Source of the DNA: Kocuria rosea
GTDB taxonomy: Bacteria > Actinomycetota > Actinomycetes > Actinomycetales > Micrococcaceae
DNA: 64,000 nucleotides
Direction of reading: 5' to 3'
NCBI RefSeq assembly: GCF_023715525.1
Contig: NZ_JAMBOG010000007.1
Span: forward strand, 112,756 to 176,755
Position numbers and translations under genes: made by a program. Under the pieces are notes generated by a model. It had not been told where the DNA came from and made no database searches. It was given only the letters and a program-made list of their open reading frames with translations. Shown here in pieces: positions 34,394 to 45,419 of this stretch (the first letter of the stretch is position 1; each line of letters begins with the position of its first letter).

Positions 34394-35973
34394 TCGAGGC
34401 CTTCACCGGCGAGCAGGTCCGCGCGGCCGAGGCCCCGTTCCTGGCGGCCGGGCAGGGCCCGGCCCTCATGCGCCGTGCCGCCCACGGCCTGGCGCTCGCG
34501 GGCGCGGAGCAGCTGCGCGACCGGCGCGGGGCCGTGGCCGGGGCCCGGGTGGTGGTCCTGGCCGGGACCGGCAACAACGGCGGGGACGGGCTGTGGGCCG
34601 CCGCGGAGCTCGCCCGCCGGGGCGCGGCGGCGCTCGCCGTCGCGGTGGGCGAGCGCCTGCACCCCGAGGGCGCCGCGGCGTTCGCCGCGGCGGGGGGCCG
34701 GGTGCTGCGGCTGGACGGGACCGATGGACCGGCCGCCGGGGACGCCCTCGCCCGGGCGGCCGAGCACGTGCTGCGCGCCGACCTCGTCCTCGACGCGGTG
34801 CTCGGCACCGGGGCGCGGGGCGGGCTGCGCGGGGCCGCGGCCGGGCTCGTGCGGACGGTGCTCGAGCGGTGGCCCGGGACCGGGGCGCCGGTCGTCGTGG
34901 CCTGCGACGTTCCCTCCGGGGTGTCCGCGGACACGGGCGCCGTCTCCGCGCCCGTGCTGCCCGCGGACGTCACCGTGACCTTCGGCGCGGCCAAGGCCGG
35001 CCAGTTCAGCGCCCCCGGGGAGCAGCTCTGCGGGCGCGTGCGCACGGTCCCCCTCGGCATCGAGGCCGCCCTGCCCGCGCCGGGCCTGCGGCGCCTGGAG
35101 CGCGACGACGTGGCCGCGCTGTGGCCGCGGCCCGCGGCCGGGGCGCACAAGTACTCCCGGGGCGTCGTGGGCGTCGTCGCCGGCTCGCCCACCTACCCCG
35201 GGGCGGCGCTGATGTGCACGCGCGCGGCGGTGGACGCCGGCGCCGGGATGGTCCGCCACCTCGGCGACAGCGCCACCCGCGCCCTGGTCTGCCTCACCAG
35301 CCCCGAGGTCGTCGCCTCGGAGGACCACCCCCACGACGTGCGCGTGCAGGCCTGGGTCGTCGGGCCCGGCGCCGTCGGCGACCCGGCCCAGGAGGCCCGG
35401 ATCGACGCGGTGCTCACGGGCCCGCACCCGGCCGTCGTGGACGCCGGGGCGCTCACCGCGGCCGCCCGGGCCGCCGCCGACGGCGCGCTGGGCCCCGGCA
35501 AGGTCCTCACCCCGCACGCCGGGGAGCTGGCCCAGGTCCTGGCCTGGCTCGCGGCCCTGGGCGTGGGCGAGGACGCCCCCGACCGGGCCCAGGTCGAGGC
35601 GGAGCCGCTGCGCTGGGCACGCGCGGCCGCCCGGGCCACGGGGGCGGTGGTGGTGCTCAAGGGCGCCACGACGCTCGTGGCCGACCCGGGAGGACTGGTG
35701 CTCTCGCAGGCCGACGGCAGCCCCTGGCTGGCCACCGCCGGCAGCGGCGACACCCTCGCCGGGATCATGGGCACGGCCCTCGCGCACTGCGCGGAGCACC
35801 CCGACCTCTTCGCCGCCGCGGGCGAGTGGGCGCGCGGGGACGCCCGCTTCGCCGTGGCCGCGGCGCTCGCGGTGGCCGTGCACGGCTACGCCTCCCGCGC
35901 CGACGGGCTCGGCCCCGTGCCGCCCACCGCGCTGTCGGCGGCCGTGCGCTCCGTACTGCGCTTCGGCCGCTGA
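34390..35973 (+). CDS. nnr: Bifunctional NAD(P)HX epimerase/dehydratase
   Basis: This repair enzyme restores damaged NADHX/NADPHX. The N-terminal epimerase domain (about 1-215) has [13 protein letters not shown] and [12 protein letters not shown]. The C-terminal dehydratase (about 230-527) has [29 protein letters not shown] and the nucleotide-binding [10 protein letters not shown]. At 527 residues it is a full-length fusion. It starts inside the acpS stop (ATGA), a pairing common in actinobacteria. Confidence 0.94.
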   Translation: MIEAFTGEQVRAAEAPFLAAGQGPALMRRAAHGLALAGAEQLRDRRGAVAGARVVVLAGTGNNGGDGLWAAAELARRGAAALAVAVGERLHPEGAAAFAAAGGRVLRLDGTDGPAAGDALARAAEHVLRADLVLDAVLGTGARGGLRGAAAGLVRTVLERWPGTGAPVVVACDVPSGVSADTGAVSAPVLPADVTVTFGAAKAGQFSAPGEQLCGRVRTVPLGIEAALPAPGLRRLERDDVAALWPRPAAGAHKYSRGVVGVVAGSPTYPGAALMCTRAAVDAGAGMVRHLGDSATRALVCLTSPEVVASEDHPHDVRVQAWVVGPGAVGDPAQEARIDAVLTGPHPAVVDAGALTAAARAAADGALGPGKVLTPHAGELAQVLAWLAALGVGEDAPDRAQVEAEPLRWARAAARATGAVVVLKGATTLVADPGGLVLSQADGSPWLATAGSGDTLAGIMGTALAHCAEHPDLFAAAGEWARGDARFAVAAALAVAVHGYASRADGLGPVPPTALSAAVRSVLRFGR

Positions 35974-36060
35974 GCCACCCCGGAGCGCTCCGTCCCGTGT
36001 TCGCGGCGGGCGATCCCGCGGCCGTCGGCGCTGGTCCGAGGGTGGAGGAAATCCTCAGCC

Positions 36061-36076
36061 GGGTTACGGTTAACCC
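36061..36076 (+). promoter_or_regulatory. Palindrome upstream of glgX, possible operator
   Basis: GGGTTA-CGGT-TAACCC is a perfect inverted repeat 61 bp before glgX. It also contains TACGGT, a TAnnnT -10 candidate. The shape would suit a dimeric repressor (for example a LacI- or TetR-type sugar regulator), but none is encoded nearby, and the function is inference. Confidence 0.4.
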
Positions 36077-36137
36077 CACGCCGCTACATCCCCGTCCGCC
36101 GGGCCCCCGCCCGGCGGACTCGACAGGAGGAACACGC

Positions 36138-38324
36138 ATGGAAGTCTGGCCAGGACAGCCCTACCCCCTCGGAGCCACCTTCGACGGCAACGGCACGAAC
36201 TTCGCCCTCTTCAGCGAGATCGCGGAGAAGGTCGAGCTGTGCCTCTTCGAGGAGGACGGCACCGAGACCCGGATCGAGGTCGGCGCGCAGGACGGCTACG
36301 TGTGGCACTGCTACCTGCCGCAGGTCCAGCCGGGCCAGCGCTACGGCTACCGCGTGCACGGGCCGTGGAACCCCGCCCAGGGGCAGCGCTGCAACCCGTC
36401 CAAGCTGCTGCTGGACCCCTACGCCAAGGCCGTCGCCGGCCAGTTCGACTGGGCCCAGCCGCTGTTCTCGTACAACTTCGGCGACGAGGACTCGTTCAAC
36501 GACGAGGACTCGGCCCCCCATATGGCGATGGGCGTGGTGATCAACCCGTTCTTCAACTGGGAGGGCGACCGCACCCCGCGCACCCCGTACCACAAGTCCG
36601 TGATCTACGAGGCCCACGTCAAGGGCCTCACCGAGCAGCACCCCGAGGTCCCGGAGGAGCAGCGCGGCACCTACGCCGGCGTGGCCCACCCCGCCGTCAT
36701 CGCCCACCTGCAGAAGCTGGGGATCACGGCCATCGAGCTGATGCCCGTGCACCAGTTCGTCCAGGACAGCACGCTGCTCGACAAGGGCCTGCGCAACTAC
36801 TGGGGCTACAACACCATCGGGTTCTTCGCCCCCCACAACGAGTACAACTCCACCAACGACCTCGGCGGCCAGGTCCAGGAGTTCAAGGCCATGGTCAAGG
36901 CCCTGCACCAGGCAGACATCGAGGTCATCCTCGACGTGGTGTACAACCACACGGCCGAGGGCAACCACATGGGGCCCACGCTGTCCATGAAGGGCATCGA
37001 CAACCAGGCGTACTACCGGACCGTCGAGGGCGACCAGAAGTACTACATGGACTACACGGGCACCGGCAACACCCTCAACGTCCGGCACCCGCACTCGCTG
37101 CAGCTGATCATGGACTCCCTGCGCTACTGGGTGACCGAGATGCACGTCGACGGCTTCCGCTTCGACCTCGCCTCCGCCCTGGCCCGCGAGTTCTACGACG
37201 TGGACCGGCTGGCCACGTTCTTCGAGCTCGTCCAGCAGGACCCGGTCGTGTCCCAGGTGAAGCTCATCGCCGAGCCGTGGGACGTCGGCCCCGGCGGCTA
37301 CCAGGTGGGCAACTTCCCGCCCCAGTGGACCGAGTGGAACGGCAAGTACCGCGACACCGTGCGCGACTTCTGGCGCGGGGAGCCCGCGACGCTCGGCGAG
37401 TTCGCCTCGCGCATCACGGGCTCCGCGGACCTCTACGAGCACAGCAGCCGCCGGCCGTTCGCGTCGATCAACTTCGTCACCGCCCACGACGGCTTCACCC
37501 TGCGCGACCTCGTGTCCTACAACGAGAAGCACAACGAGGCCAACGGCGAGGACAACAACGACGGCGAGTCCCACAACCGCTCCTGGAACTGCGGCGTGGA
37601 GGGTCCCACGGACGACCCCGAGGTCCTGGCCCTGCGCTCCCGCCAGCAGCGCAACTTCCTCGCGACGCTCCTGCTGTCCCAGGGCACGCCCATGGTCCTG
37701 CACGGCGACGAGCTGGGCCGGTCCACCGGCGGCAACAACAACACGTACTGCCAGGACAACGAGCTCTCCTGGATCGACTGGGAGACCATGGACGGCCCGC
37801 TGACCGAGTTCGTCTCCGCCGTGATCCACCTGCGCCACGCCCACCCGACGTTCCGCCGCTCCGACTTCTTCGACGGCCGGCCCGTGGAGATGGACGAGGA
37901 GGACACCCGCCGGCCCATGCCGGACATCGCGTGGCTCAACGCCGACGGCTCCCCGATGCGCCCGACGGACTGGGACGAGCCGCTGTCCCGGGCCATGGGC
38001 ATGTGGCTCAACGGCCACGGCATCGCCGGGGTGGACACGCGCGGGCGGTCCATCACGGACGTGAACTTCATCATGTACTTCAACTCCGCCCCGGAGGCCG
38101 TGAAGTTCAAGCTGCCCCCGGTGCGCTACGGCCGGCGCTGGGAGGCGGTCCTGGACACCGCGGGCCAGCACTCCGACGGGCAGATCCGCAACGCCCGCAG
38201 CTCGATCACCCTGGACGGCCGGTCCATGGTGGTGCTGCGCGCCTACGAGGAGCCGGAGGAGGAGCCCGACGCGTCGGTCGCCGCCTCCGTGGCCGCCTAC
38301 GCGAAGTCGCCGCAGGACCAGTGA
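36138..38324 (+). CDS. glgX: Glycogen debranching enzyme GlgX
   Basis: GlgX hydrolyses alpha-1,6 branches of glycogen, giving linear maltodextrins. The 728-residue protein has an N-terminal CBM48 domain (MEVWPGQPYPLGATFDGNG) and a GH13 catalytic barrel with VILDVVYNHTAEG, nucleophile Asp in VDGFRFDLAS, acid/base Glu in LIAEPWD and FVTAHDGFTL. ATG at 36138 lies after CAGGAGGAA. The next genes turn its products into trehalose. A proper T-tailed terminator follows. Confidence 0.96.
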   Translation: MEVWPGQPYPLGATFDGNGTNFALFSEIAEKVELCLFEEDGTETRIEVGAQDGYVWHCYLPQVQPGQRYGYRVHGPWNPAQGQRCNPSKLLLDPYAKAVAGQFDWAQPLFSYNFGDEDSFNDEDSAPHMAMGVVINPFFNWEGDRTPRTPYHKSVIYEAHVKGLTEQHPEVPEEQRGTYAGVAHPAVIAHLQKLGITAIELMPVHQFVQDSTLLDKGLRNYWGYNTIGFFAPHNEYNSTNDLGGQVQEFKAMVKALHQADIEVILDVVYNHTAEGNHMGPTLSMKGIDNQAYYRTVEGDQKYYMDYTGTGNTLNVRHPHSLQLIMDSLRYWVTEMHVDGFRFDLASALAREFYDVDRLATFFELVQQDPVVSQVKLIAEPWDVGPGGYQVGNFPPQWTEWNGKYRDTVRDFWRGEPATLGEFASRITGSADLYEHSSRRPFASINFVTAHDGFTLRDLVSYNEKHNEANGEDNNDGESHNRSWNCGVEGPTDDPEVLALRSRQQRNFLATLLLSQGTPMVLHGDELGRSTGGNNNTYCQDNELSWIDWETMDGPLTEFVSAVIHLRHAHPTFRRSDFFDGRPVEMDEEDTRRPMPDIAWLNADGSPMRPTDWDEPLSRAMGMWLNGHGIAGVDTRGRSITDVNFIMYFNSAPEAVKFKLPPVRYGRRWEAVLDTAGQHSDGQIRNARSSITLDGRSMVVLRAYEEPEEEPDASVAASVAAYAKSPQDQ

Positions 38325-38370
38325 CGCGGTGGCGGGGCGCCCCCGGGGCGTCCCGCCGCACCGCGCCCCA

Positions 38371-38418
38371 CCAGTAGGCTTCCGGCCCGGACACGGGTGG
38401 GAAGCCTACTGGCTTTTT
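38371..38418 (+). terminator. Intrinsic terminator of glgX
   Basis: Arms 38371-38383 (CCAGTAGGCTTCC) and 38400-38412 are exact 13-nt reverse complements, followed by CTTTTT. This is the only canonical T-tailed terminator I found in the window. It reaches to within 15 bp of the treY -10. Confidence 0.9.
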
Positions 38419-38432
38419 CCGGGCCGTCCCGA

Positions 38433-38438
38433 CAGACT
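38433..38438 (+). promoter_or_regulatory. Leaderless promoter of treY
   Basis: CAGACT ends 6 nt before the GTG start of treY. The -35 zone would fall in the right arm and T-run of the glgX terminator. No Shine-Dalgarno is possible in the gap. Confidence 0.5.
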
Positions 38439-38444
38439 GGTCCG

Positions 38445-40802
38445 GTGCGCACACCGACTTCGACGTACCGACTGCAGATCACCTCCGACCTCACCCTGGA
38501 CCGGACGGCCGGGCTCGTGGACTACCTCCACGACCTCGGCGCCGACTGGGTCTACCTCTCGCCCATCCTGCGAGCCGTCGGCGGCTCCGACCACGGCTAC
38601 GACGTCGCCTCGCCCGCCGAGGTGGACCCGGTCCGGGGCGGCCCGGCCGGGCTCAAGGCGCTCGCGGACGCCGCCCACGCGAAGGGGATGGGGGTGATCG
38701 TCGACATCGTCCCCAACCACCAGGGTGTGGCCGTCCCGCAGGAGAACCCGTGGTGGTGGTCCCTGCTCGCCGAGGGCCAGGGCTCGCGCTACGCGCAGGC
38801 CTTCGACGTGGACTGGGCCGCGGGCGGCGGGAAGGTGCTCATCCCCGTGCTCGGGGACGGCGACGGCGAGCTGGAGCAGCTGCGCGTCGAGGACGGCACG
38901 CTGCGCTACTACGAGAACGTCTACCCGCTCGCCGAGGGCACGTGGGCGCCGGGCGACGACCCCAGGGACGTCCACGCCCGGCAGCACTACGAGCTGATCA
39001 ACTGGCGGCGCGGGGACGCGGAGCTGAACTACCGCCGCTTCTTCACGGTGGCCACGCTCGCCGGCGTGCGCGTGGAGGACCCCGGGGTCTTCGAGGAGTC
39101 CCACGCGGAGATCCGGCGGTGGATCGACGAGGGCCTCGTCGACGGGCTGCGCATCGACCACCCCGACGGGCTGCGGGACCCGGGGGAGTACCTGGACCGG
39201 CTCAAGGAGCTCACCGGCGGCGCCTACGTCGTCGTCGAGAAGATCCTGGAGCCCGGCGAGCTCCTCCCCGCGGACTGGGCCACGCAGGGCACCACCGGCT
39301 ACGACGCCCTCGGCACCATCGACCGGCTGCTCACCGACCCGGCGGGGGAGTACGCCCTCACCAGCCTCGACGCCCGGCTGCGCGGCGGGGAGCCCGTCAA
39401 CTGGGCGGAGATGGTCCACGGCACGAAGCGCGCCATGGCCGACGGCGCGCTGCACGCCGAGGTCCAGCGCCTCGCCCGCCTGGTGCCCGCCGACGCCGGC
39501 CTCGCCCACGACGAGGCCGTGGACGGGCTCGCCGAGGTCCTCGCGAACTTCCCCGTCTACCGCAGCTACCTGCCCGAGGGCGCCGAGCACCTGCGCCACG
39601 CCCTCGACGCCGCCCGCGCGCAGCGGCCCGACCTCGCGGACACGCTCGTCTCCCTGGGCCGGCTGCTGGGGGTCGAGGCGGGCGACGACACCGAGCTCGG
39701 CGAGCTCGCGCGCCGCTTCCAGCAGACCTCCGGCATGGTCATGGCCAAGGGCGTCGAGGACACGGCGTTCTACCGGTTCCCCCGCCTGACCTCCCTGACC
39801 GAGGTGGGCGGCGACCCCTCCCACTTCTCCCTGGCGCCGGACGAGGCGCACGCCGAGCTGGCCCGCCGCGCCGCCGACGAGCCCCTGGCCATGACCACCC
39901 TGTCGACCCACGACACCAAGCGCTCCGAGGCGGTGCGGGCCCGGATCACGGTGCTGGCCGAGGCCGCCGAGCAGTGGGCGGGCGTGGTCGGCACCGTCAA
40001 GCGGCTGGCCGAGGAGTCCGGGACCCGGGTGGGCGACGGGCCCCTCGTGAACCTCGTCCTGCAGGCGGTCGTGGGCGCGTGGCCCGTCGAGCAGGAGCGC
40101 ATCACGGACTACGCCCTCAAGGCCGCCCGCGAGGCGGGCAACTCCACCGCGTGGGTCGACGGCGACGCCGACTTCGAGGAGCGCCTGCTCCGGTTCATCG
40201 ACCACGTCCTGCACGACCCCGAGATGCGGGCCGTCGTCGAGGGCTTCGCGGAGCACGTCACCGCGGCCGGCTGGGCCAACGGGCTCTCCGCCAAGCTGAT
40301 CCAGCTGACGATGCCCGGCGTCCCCGACGTCTACCAGGGCGCCGAGCTGTGGGCCGAGTCCCTCGTGGACCCCGACAACCGCCGTCCCGTGGACTTCGAG
40401 GCGCGCACCGCGATGCTCGCCCGCCTCGACGCCGCGCAGCCCGGCACGCCGGAGGCGACCCCGGCCGTGGGCCCGGACGCCGCCGCCAAGCTGCTCGTCA
40501 CGAGCCGGGCCCTGCGGCTGCGCCGGGACAGCCCCGAGCTGTTCACCGGCTACACCCCCCTGAGCGCGACCGGCCCCCTGGCCGAGCACGTGTTCGCGTT
40601 CGACCGCGGCGGCGCCGTGACCGTGGCCACCCGGCTCCCGCTGGGCCTGGCCGAGCGCGGCGGGTTCGCCGACGAGGCCCTGCCCCTGCCCGAGGGCGAC
40701 TGGGAGGACGTGCTGACCGGGCGCCCGCACGCCGGTGCCGCGGCCGTCTCCGACCTGCTGGCCGACTACCCCGTGGCGCTGCTGCGCCGGAAGGACTCCT
40801 GA
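38445..40802 (+). CDS. treY: Maltooligosyltrehalose synthase
   Basis: TreY rearranges the reducing end of maltodextrins to an alpha,alpha-1,1 bond. The GTG at 38445 ([19 protein letters not shown]) gives 785 residues. GH13 signatures are [17 protein letters not shown], the nucleophile region [26 protein letters not shown] and [15 protein letters not shown], typical of TreY. The stop is 4 bp before treZ, and the treZ ribosome binding site lies in the last codons. Confidence 0.96.
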   Translation: MRTPTSTYRLQITSDLTLDRTAGLVDYLHDLGADWVYLSPILRAVGGSDHGYDVASPAEVDPVRGGPAGLKALADAAHAKGMGVIVDIVPNHQGVAVPQENPWWWSLLAEGQGSRYAQAFDVDWAAGGGKVLIPVLGDGDGELEQLRVEDGTLRYYENVYPLAEGTWAPGDDPRDVHARQHYELINWRRGDAELNYRRFFTVATLAGVRVEDPGVFEESHAEIRRWIDEGLVDGLRIDHPDGLRDPGEYLDRLKELTGGAYVVVEKILEPGELLPADWATQGTTGYDALGTIDRLLTDPAGEYALTSLDARLRGGEPVNWAEMVHGTKRAMADGALHAEVQRLARLVPADAGLAHDEAVDGLAEVLANFPVYRSYLPEGAEHLRHALDAARAQRPDLADTLVSLGRLLGVEAGDDTELGELARRFQQTSGMVMAKGVEDTAFYRFPRLTSLTEVGGDPSHFSLAPDEAHAELARRAADEPLAMTTLSTHDTKRSEAVRARITVLAEAAEQWAGVVGTVKRLAEESGTRVGDGPLVNLVLQAVVGAWPVEQERITDYALKAAREAGNSTAWVDGDADFEERLLRFIDHVLHDPEMRAVVEGFAEHVTAAGWANGLSAKLIQLTMPGVPDVYQGAELWAESLVDPDNRRPVDFEARTAMLARLDAAQPGTPEATPAVGPDAAAKLLVTSRALRLRRDSPELFTGYTPLSATGPLAEHVFAFDRGGAVTVATRLPLGLAERGGFADEALPLPEGDWEDVLTGRPHAGAAAVSDLLADYPVALLRRKDS

Positions 40803-40806
40803 ATCC

Positions 40807-42681
40807 ATGAAGACCCGTGAGCACCTGAACCGGTTCGACGTCTGGGCGCCCCACGCCAAGGGCGTGACGGTGCGGATCGAGGGCGTGGACCACCCCATGG
40901 TCCCGGCCGACTCCCGGCCCGAGGGCGCCCCCGAGGGCCCCGCGGCCCGCCGCCCCGGCTGGTGGACCCTGCCCGACGACGCCGGCGTCCCCCCCGGGAC
41001 CGTGCGCTACGGCTACCTGCTCACCAAGACGTTCGACGAGGGCACCCCCAAGGAGCGCACGCAGGTCTCGGACGTCCTGCCCGACCCGCGCTCGCGCCGT
41101 CAGCCGCAGGGCGTGCACGACCTCTCCTGCACCTTCGACCCCGCCGAGCACGCGTGGGGCGACGGCGCGTGGAAGGGCCGCACCCTGGCCGGGGCGGTGC
41201 TCTACGAGCTGCACCTCGGCACGTTCACCCCCGAGGGCACCCTCGACTCCGCGATCGAGCGCCTGGACCACCTCGTGGACCTCGGCGTGGACTTCGTGGA
41301 GCTGCTGCCCGTCAACGGGTTCAACGGCGAGCACAACTGGGGCTACGACGGCGTGCTGTGGTACACCGTGGACGAGTCCTACGGCGGGCCCGCCGCCTAC
41401 CAGCGCTTCGTGGACGCCTGCCACCAGCGGGGGATCGGCGTGATCCAGGACGTGGTCTACAACCACCTCGGCCCCTCCGGGAACTACCTGCCCCTGTTCG
41501 CCGACTACTTCAAGCCCGGCGCCAGCACCTGGGGGGACCTCATCAACCTCGACGGCTGGGGCTCCGACGGGGTGCGCGACTACATCCTGGACAACGTGGA
41601 GATGTGGCTGCGGGACTACCACGTGGACGGCTTCCGCCTCGACGCCGTGCACGCCCTGCAGGACCACCGGGCGGTGCACATCCTCGAGGAGATCGCCGAG
41701 CGCGTGGACCGGGTGGCCGTCGAGACCGGCAAGCCGCTGTTCACCGTCGCGGAGTCCGACCTCAACGACCCCCGGATGATCACGCCGGCCTCGGCCAACG
41801 GCCTGGGCATGACCGGGCAGTGGCTCGACGACTTCCACCACGCCGCGCACGTCGCCCTCACCGGCGAGACGCAGGGCTACTACGCCGACTTCGCCTCCCT
41901 CGAGACCCTCGACAAGGCGACGCGCGACGCCTACTACCACACCGGGACCATGTCGACGTTCCGCGGCCGCCACCACGGCCGTCCCGTCGACAAGCAGCGG
42001 GTGCGCCCGTGGCAGTTCGTGACCTTCATCCAGAACCACGACCAGGTCGGCAACCGCGCGGCCGGGGACCGGATCAGCGCGAGCCTCTCGGCCGACCAGC
42101 TCGTGCTGGGGGCCACGCTGCTGCTGACCCAGCCGTTCACCCCCATGCTGTTCATGGGGGAGGAGTGGGGGGCCTCCACCCCGTGGCAGTTCTTCACCGC
42201 CCACCCCGAGCCCGAGCTCGGCGAGGCCGTGGCCAAGGGCCGCAAGGGGGAGTTCGCGGCCATGGGCTGGGACGAGTCGACGGTGCCGGACCCGCAGGCG
42301 CCCTCCACCTTCACCGACTCCAAGCTGGACTGGTCCGAGCCCGGGCAGGGCGAGCACGCCCGGGTCCTCGCCGCCTACCGCGAGCTCATCGCGCTGCGCC
42401 GCTCGGTGCCCGAGCTCACCGACCCGCGCTTCGCGACGATCGCCACCGCCCGGGACGACGACGCCCGCTGGTTCGTGCTCCAGCGGGCCACGCACCCCGG
42501 CTCCCCGCACGGGGTGGCGGTGCTGCTGAACTTCGCGGCCGCGGAGGCGACCGTGCCGTTCACCGGGCCCGCGGACGCCGAGGTGCTCTTCCGCTCGGGA
42601 GAGGTCTCGCTCCGCACCGGGGAGGCCGGGACCGCCGCCGCCGTGCTGCCCGGCCACGGCGCCGCCGTCCTGCGCTACTGA
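40807..42681 (+). CDS. treZ: Maltooligosyltrehalose trehalohydrolase
   Basis: TreZ releases trehalose from maltooligosyltrehalose made by TreY. The 624-residue protein has an N-terminal CBM48-like domain ([15 protein letters not shown]) and a GH13 barrel: [29 protein letters not shown], nucleophile Asp in [12 protein letters not shown], acid/base Glu in [11 protein letters not shown] and [12 protein letters not shown]. The start is ATG at 40807 with GGAAGGA. treY and treZ clearly form an operon. Trehalose is a likely osmolyte here. Confidence 0.96.
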   Translation: MKTREHLNRFDVWAPHAKGVTVRIEGVDHPMVPADSRPEGAPEGPAARRPGWWTLPDDAGVPPGTVRYGYLLTKTFDEGTPKERTQVSDVLPDPRSRRQPQGVHDLSCTFDPAEHAWGDGAWKGRTLAGAVLYELHLGTFTPEGTLDSAIERLDHLVDLGVDFVELLPVNGFNGEHNWGYDGVLWYTVDESYGGPAAYQRFVDACHQRGIGVIQDVVYNHLGPSGNYLPLFADYFKPGASTWGDLINLDGWGSDGVRDYILDNVEMWLRDYHVDGFRLDAVHALQDHRAVHILEEIAERVDRVAVETGKPLFTVAESDLNDPRMITPASANGLGMTGQWLDDFHHAAHVALTGETQGYYADFASLETLDKATRDAYYHTGTMSTFRGRHHGRPVDKQRVRPWQFVTFIQNHDQVGNRAAGDRISASLSADQLVLGATLLLTQPFTPMLFMGEEWGASTPWQFFTAHPEPELGEAVAKGRKGEFAAMGWDESTVPDPQAPSTFTDSKLDWSEPGQGEHARVLAAYRELIALRRSVPELTDPRFATIATARDDDARWFVLQRATHPGSPHGVAVLLNFAAAEATVPFTGPADAEVLFRSGEVSLRTGEAGTAAAVLPGHGAAVLRY

Positions 42682-42751
42682 GGCCGGGCGGGCCGCCGCC
42701 GCGCGGCCCGCCCGCCCCCGCCCACGACCTCCGAGCCGACGAAGGACCGGT

Positions 42752-43840
42752 ATGCACACCTACGGACCCGATGCCCACTACGTCCCCGCCGAGGACCGCT
42801 ACGAGACCATGCCCTACCGCCGGGTCGGCGCGTCCGGGCTGAAGCTGCCCGCGATCTCCCTGGGGCTGTGGCACAACTTCGGCGACGACAAGCCCCTGGG
42901 AACCCAGCGGGCCACCCTCCGGCGGGCCTTCGACCTGGGCGTGACCCACTTCGACCTCGCCAACAACTACGGCCCCCCCGCCGGCGCGGCCGAGCTGAAC
43001 TTCGGTTCGATCCTCCGCCAGGACTTCGCCCACTACCGGGACGAGCTGGTCATCTCCTCGAAGGCCGGCTGGGACATGTGGCCCGGGCCGTACGGCTTCG
43101 GCGGGTCCCGCAAGTACCTGCTGGCCTCCCTCGACCAGTCCCTGCAGCGCATGGGCCTGGACTACGTGGACATCTTCTACCACCACCGCCCGGACCCCGA
43201 GACCCCGCTCGAGGAGACCATGCGGGCCCTGGACCACATCGTGCGCTCGGGCCGGGCGCACTACGTGGGGATCTCCTCCTACAGCGCGGCCCTGACGCTG
43301 CGGGCGCAGGAGCTCATGCGCGAGCTCGGCACCCCGCTGCTCATCCACCAGCCGTCCTACTCGATGCTCAACCGCTGGATCGAGGCGCCCTCGGAGCAGG
43401 CGGGCGGGACGTCCCTGCTCGCGGCGCTCACGCGGTCGGGGATGGGCTCGATCGTGTTCACCCCGCTGGCCCAGGGCATGCTCACCGACCGCTACCTCGA
43501 CGGCGTGCCCGCGGGCTCCCGCGCCGCCGCGGGGAAGTCCCTCGACCCCCAGTGGCTGACCGACACCGCGCTGGAGAAGGTCCGCGGCCTGCACGCGATC
43601 GCCGCCGAGCGGGGCCAGTCCCTGGCCCAGATGGCCCTGGCGTGGGTGCTGCGCGAGCAGCCGGACGGCCAGGTCACCACCGCCCTGATCGGCGCCTCCT
43701 CGCCCGCCCAGGTCGAGGAGAACGTCGCGGCCGTGCGCCGGCTGGAGTTCACGCCGCAGGAGCTCGACGCGATCGACGAGCTCGCCACGGACTCGGGGAT
43801 CAACATCTGGGCCGGCGCCCAGGACTCCAAGCACGAGTGA
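42752..43840 (+). CDS. Aldo-keto reductase, YghZ/Gpr-like
   Basis: An NADPH-dependent aldo-keto reductase. Relatives such as E. coli YghZ reduce L-glyceraldehyde-3-phosphate and methylglyoxal. The 362 residues show the catalytic set Asp/Tyr in THFDLANNYGPP, Lys in VISSKAGWDMWPGPYGFGGSRKY and His in DIFYHHRPDP. The long GPYGFGGSRK loop fits the YghZ subgroup (AKR14). It is separated by 70 bp from treZ. The physiological substrate is unknown. Confidence 0.88.
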   Translation: MHTYGPDAHYVPAEDRYETMPYRRVGASGLKLPAISLGLWHNFGDDKPLGTQRATLRRAFDLGVTHFDLANNYGPPAGAAELNFGSILRQDFAHYRDELVISSKAGWDMWPGPYGFGGSRKYLLASLDQSLQRMGLDYVDIFYHHRPDPETPLEETMRALDHIVRSGRAHYVGISSYSAALTLRAQELMRELGTPLLIHQPSYSMLNRWIEAPSEQAGGTSLLAALTRSGMGSIVFTPLAQGMLTDRYLDGVPAGSRAAAGKSLDPQWLTDTALEKVRGLHAIAAERGQSLAQMALAWVLREQPDGQVTTALIGASSPAQVEENVAAVRRLEFTPQELDAIDELATDSGINIWAGAQDSKHE

Positions 43841-43860
43841 GCGGCGGGACGCCCTAGCCC

Positions 43861-44535
43861 ATGGAGCTCTCGCAGTACCTCGCCCTGCTCGGGCTGTGGA
43901 TCGCCGGGATCGCCGCCCCCGGCCCGGACGTGCTGGTGATCCTGCGCAGCTCCTCGCTGGGCTCCCGCCGGGCCGGGGTGCTCACGGCCGTGGGCGTGAT
44001 GACGGGCAACCTCCTGTGGATCAAGCTCTCCCTCACGGGCGTGACCGTGCTGATCGGCCAGGACGACACGGTGCAGCGCGTCCTCCAGGTGGCCGGGGCC
44101 CTGTTCCTCGGCTGGCTGGGCGTGGGCGGGGTGCGGGCGGGCCTCGCCGCCCGCACCCGCGTCCCGGCCGGTGCCCGGACCGGTTCCGCGGACGGCGCGG
44201 GAGCGGGACTGCCGCAGTCCCCGCCGGGCCGGGCGCCGACCCCCGCGCGGGCCTTCGGGCTCGGGCTCGTGACCAACCTGTCCAACCCCAAGGCCATCGT
44301 GTTCTTCGTGGCGCTGTTCGCCAACGTGGTCCCCGCCGGGGCCCGCTGGTGGGAGTCGCTGCTCGTGCTGGTGCTGCTGCTCGCGGTGGGCCTGGCCTGG
44401 TTCACCGCCGTCGCGTGGACGGGCTCCGTCGAGCGGCTCGCCGCGGGCTTCCGCCGGCGCGGGGCCGCCGTGGAGCTCGGCTCCGGCGCGCTCTTCCTGG
44501 CCCTCGCCGTGGGCCTGCTGGTCGGCGCGCTGTGA
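43861..44535 (+). CDS. LysE/RhtB-family exporter
   Basis: Predicted inner-membrane exporter of an amino acid or metabolite. The 224-residue protein has about six hydrophobic segments and the family opening LWIAGIAAPGPDVLVILRSS. The central loop (about residues 95-125) is long and Pro/Gly-rich. The conserved NLSNPKAIVFF follows it. The ribosome binding site is weak (GGCGGGACG). Substrate cannot be told from sequence. Confidence 0.85.
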   Translation: MELSQYLALLGLWIAGIAAPGPDVLVILRSSSLGSRRAGVLTAVGVMTGNLLWIKLSLTGVTVLIGQDDTVQRVLQVAGALFLGWLGVGGVRAGLAARTRVPAGARTGSADGAGAGLPQSPPGRAPTPARAFGLGLVTNLSNPKAIVFFVALFANVVPAGARWWESLLVLVLLLAVGLAWFTAVAWTGSVERLAAGFRRRGAAVELGSGALFLALAVGLLVGAL

Positions 44536-44669
44536 GCGGGGCGGCCGAGTAATTCCGGTCCAGGGGGTTCAGCTCGGCGCGCTGGGCTGGTAAGAAGAGT
44601 AAGCACGCTGATGTCCTGCACGTCCCATGCTCGACCCCACCAGTCCACACGACACGGAGGACCCGCGAC

Positions 44670-45212
44670 ATGTCCGACAACGAGTACCTTGCCCGATCCA
44701 TCCACGACCTCACCGCCGCCGCCTGGTTCGGCGGCTCGCTGATGGGCGCCATCGGCGTCAACGGGGCGGCCGCGGCCGCCCAGCTGCCCCAGGAGCGCAC
44801 TCGCCTGTCGAACATCGGCTGGAAGAAGTGGGCGCCCGTGCAGACGGCCGCGCTGCTCGCCCACGGGGTGGCGGGAGCGGCGCTGATCTACCAGAACAAG
44901 GGCCGCCTGGCCGGCCAGGAGGGCGTCACGCGCAACACCGTCTCCAAGGCCGCCGTCACCGTCGTGGGGGCGGGCCTGACGCTGTACTCCCGCGTGGTCG
45001 GCAAGAAGGTCGAGGCCCTGGCCCACGAGGGCGCCGAGGGCGCCACCGAGCCCCGCGCCGGCGCCTCGCCCGAGCTGGCCTCCGCCCAGAAGCAGCTCAA
45101 GGTCCTGCAGTGGGTCATCCCGGCGATGGCCGGCACGGTGATCGTGCTGGGGGCCAAGCACGGCGAGATGCAGCGTCCCCGCAACATCCTCCAGGGGTTG
45201 CTGAAGAAGTAG
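44670..45212 (+). CDS. Small membrane protein, first of a tandem pair
   Basis: Function unknown. The 180-residue protein has about four hydrophobic segments (LTAAAWFGGSLMGAIGVNG; TAALLAHGVAGAALIY; VSKAAVTVVGAGLTLYS; VLQWVIPAMAGTVIVLGA) and a charged loop with EGATEPRAGASPELASAQK. It is strongly similar to the gene at 45420-45959 throughout, so the two arose by duplication. CACGGAGG precedes the ATG. The 134-bp gap before it holds no clear promoter. Confidence 0.85.
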   Translation: MSDNEYLARSIHDLTAAAWFGGSLMGAIGVNGAAAAAQLPQERTRLSNIGWKKWAPVQTAALLAHGVAGAALIYQNKGRLAGQEGVTRNTVSKAAVTVVGAGLTLYSRVVGKKVEALAHEGAEGATEPRAGASPELASAQKQLKVLQWVIPAMAGTVIVLGAKHGEMQRPRNILQGLLKK

Positions 45213-45250
45213 CTCCACCCCGGGGCGGACCCGGCGCCCGCCGCCGGCCC

Positions 45251-45286
45251 ACCGGGCCCCCGCACCACCCGGTGCGGGGGCCCGGT
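45251..45286 (+). terminator. Hairpin between the two paralogues
   Basis: A perfect 16-bp stem (45251-45266 with 45271-45286) with a 4-nt loop lies 38 bp after the first paralogue. It would separate expression of the two copies. No T-run follows. Confidence 0.75.
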
Positions 45287-45419
45287 CCGTGGGGGAACGG
45301 CCGGGTCGCGCCCCGGGGACCGTTCGGTTCCCGCCGCTGCTCGGCGACGACGGGACCCCCACGCCCGCCGTCCGGCCCGTCCGGCCGCCACGGCACCGAC
45401 GACCCCGAGGAAGTGCACG

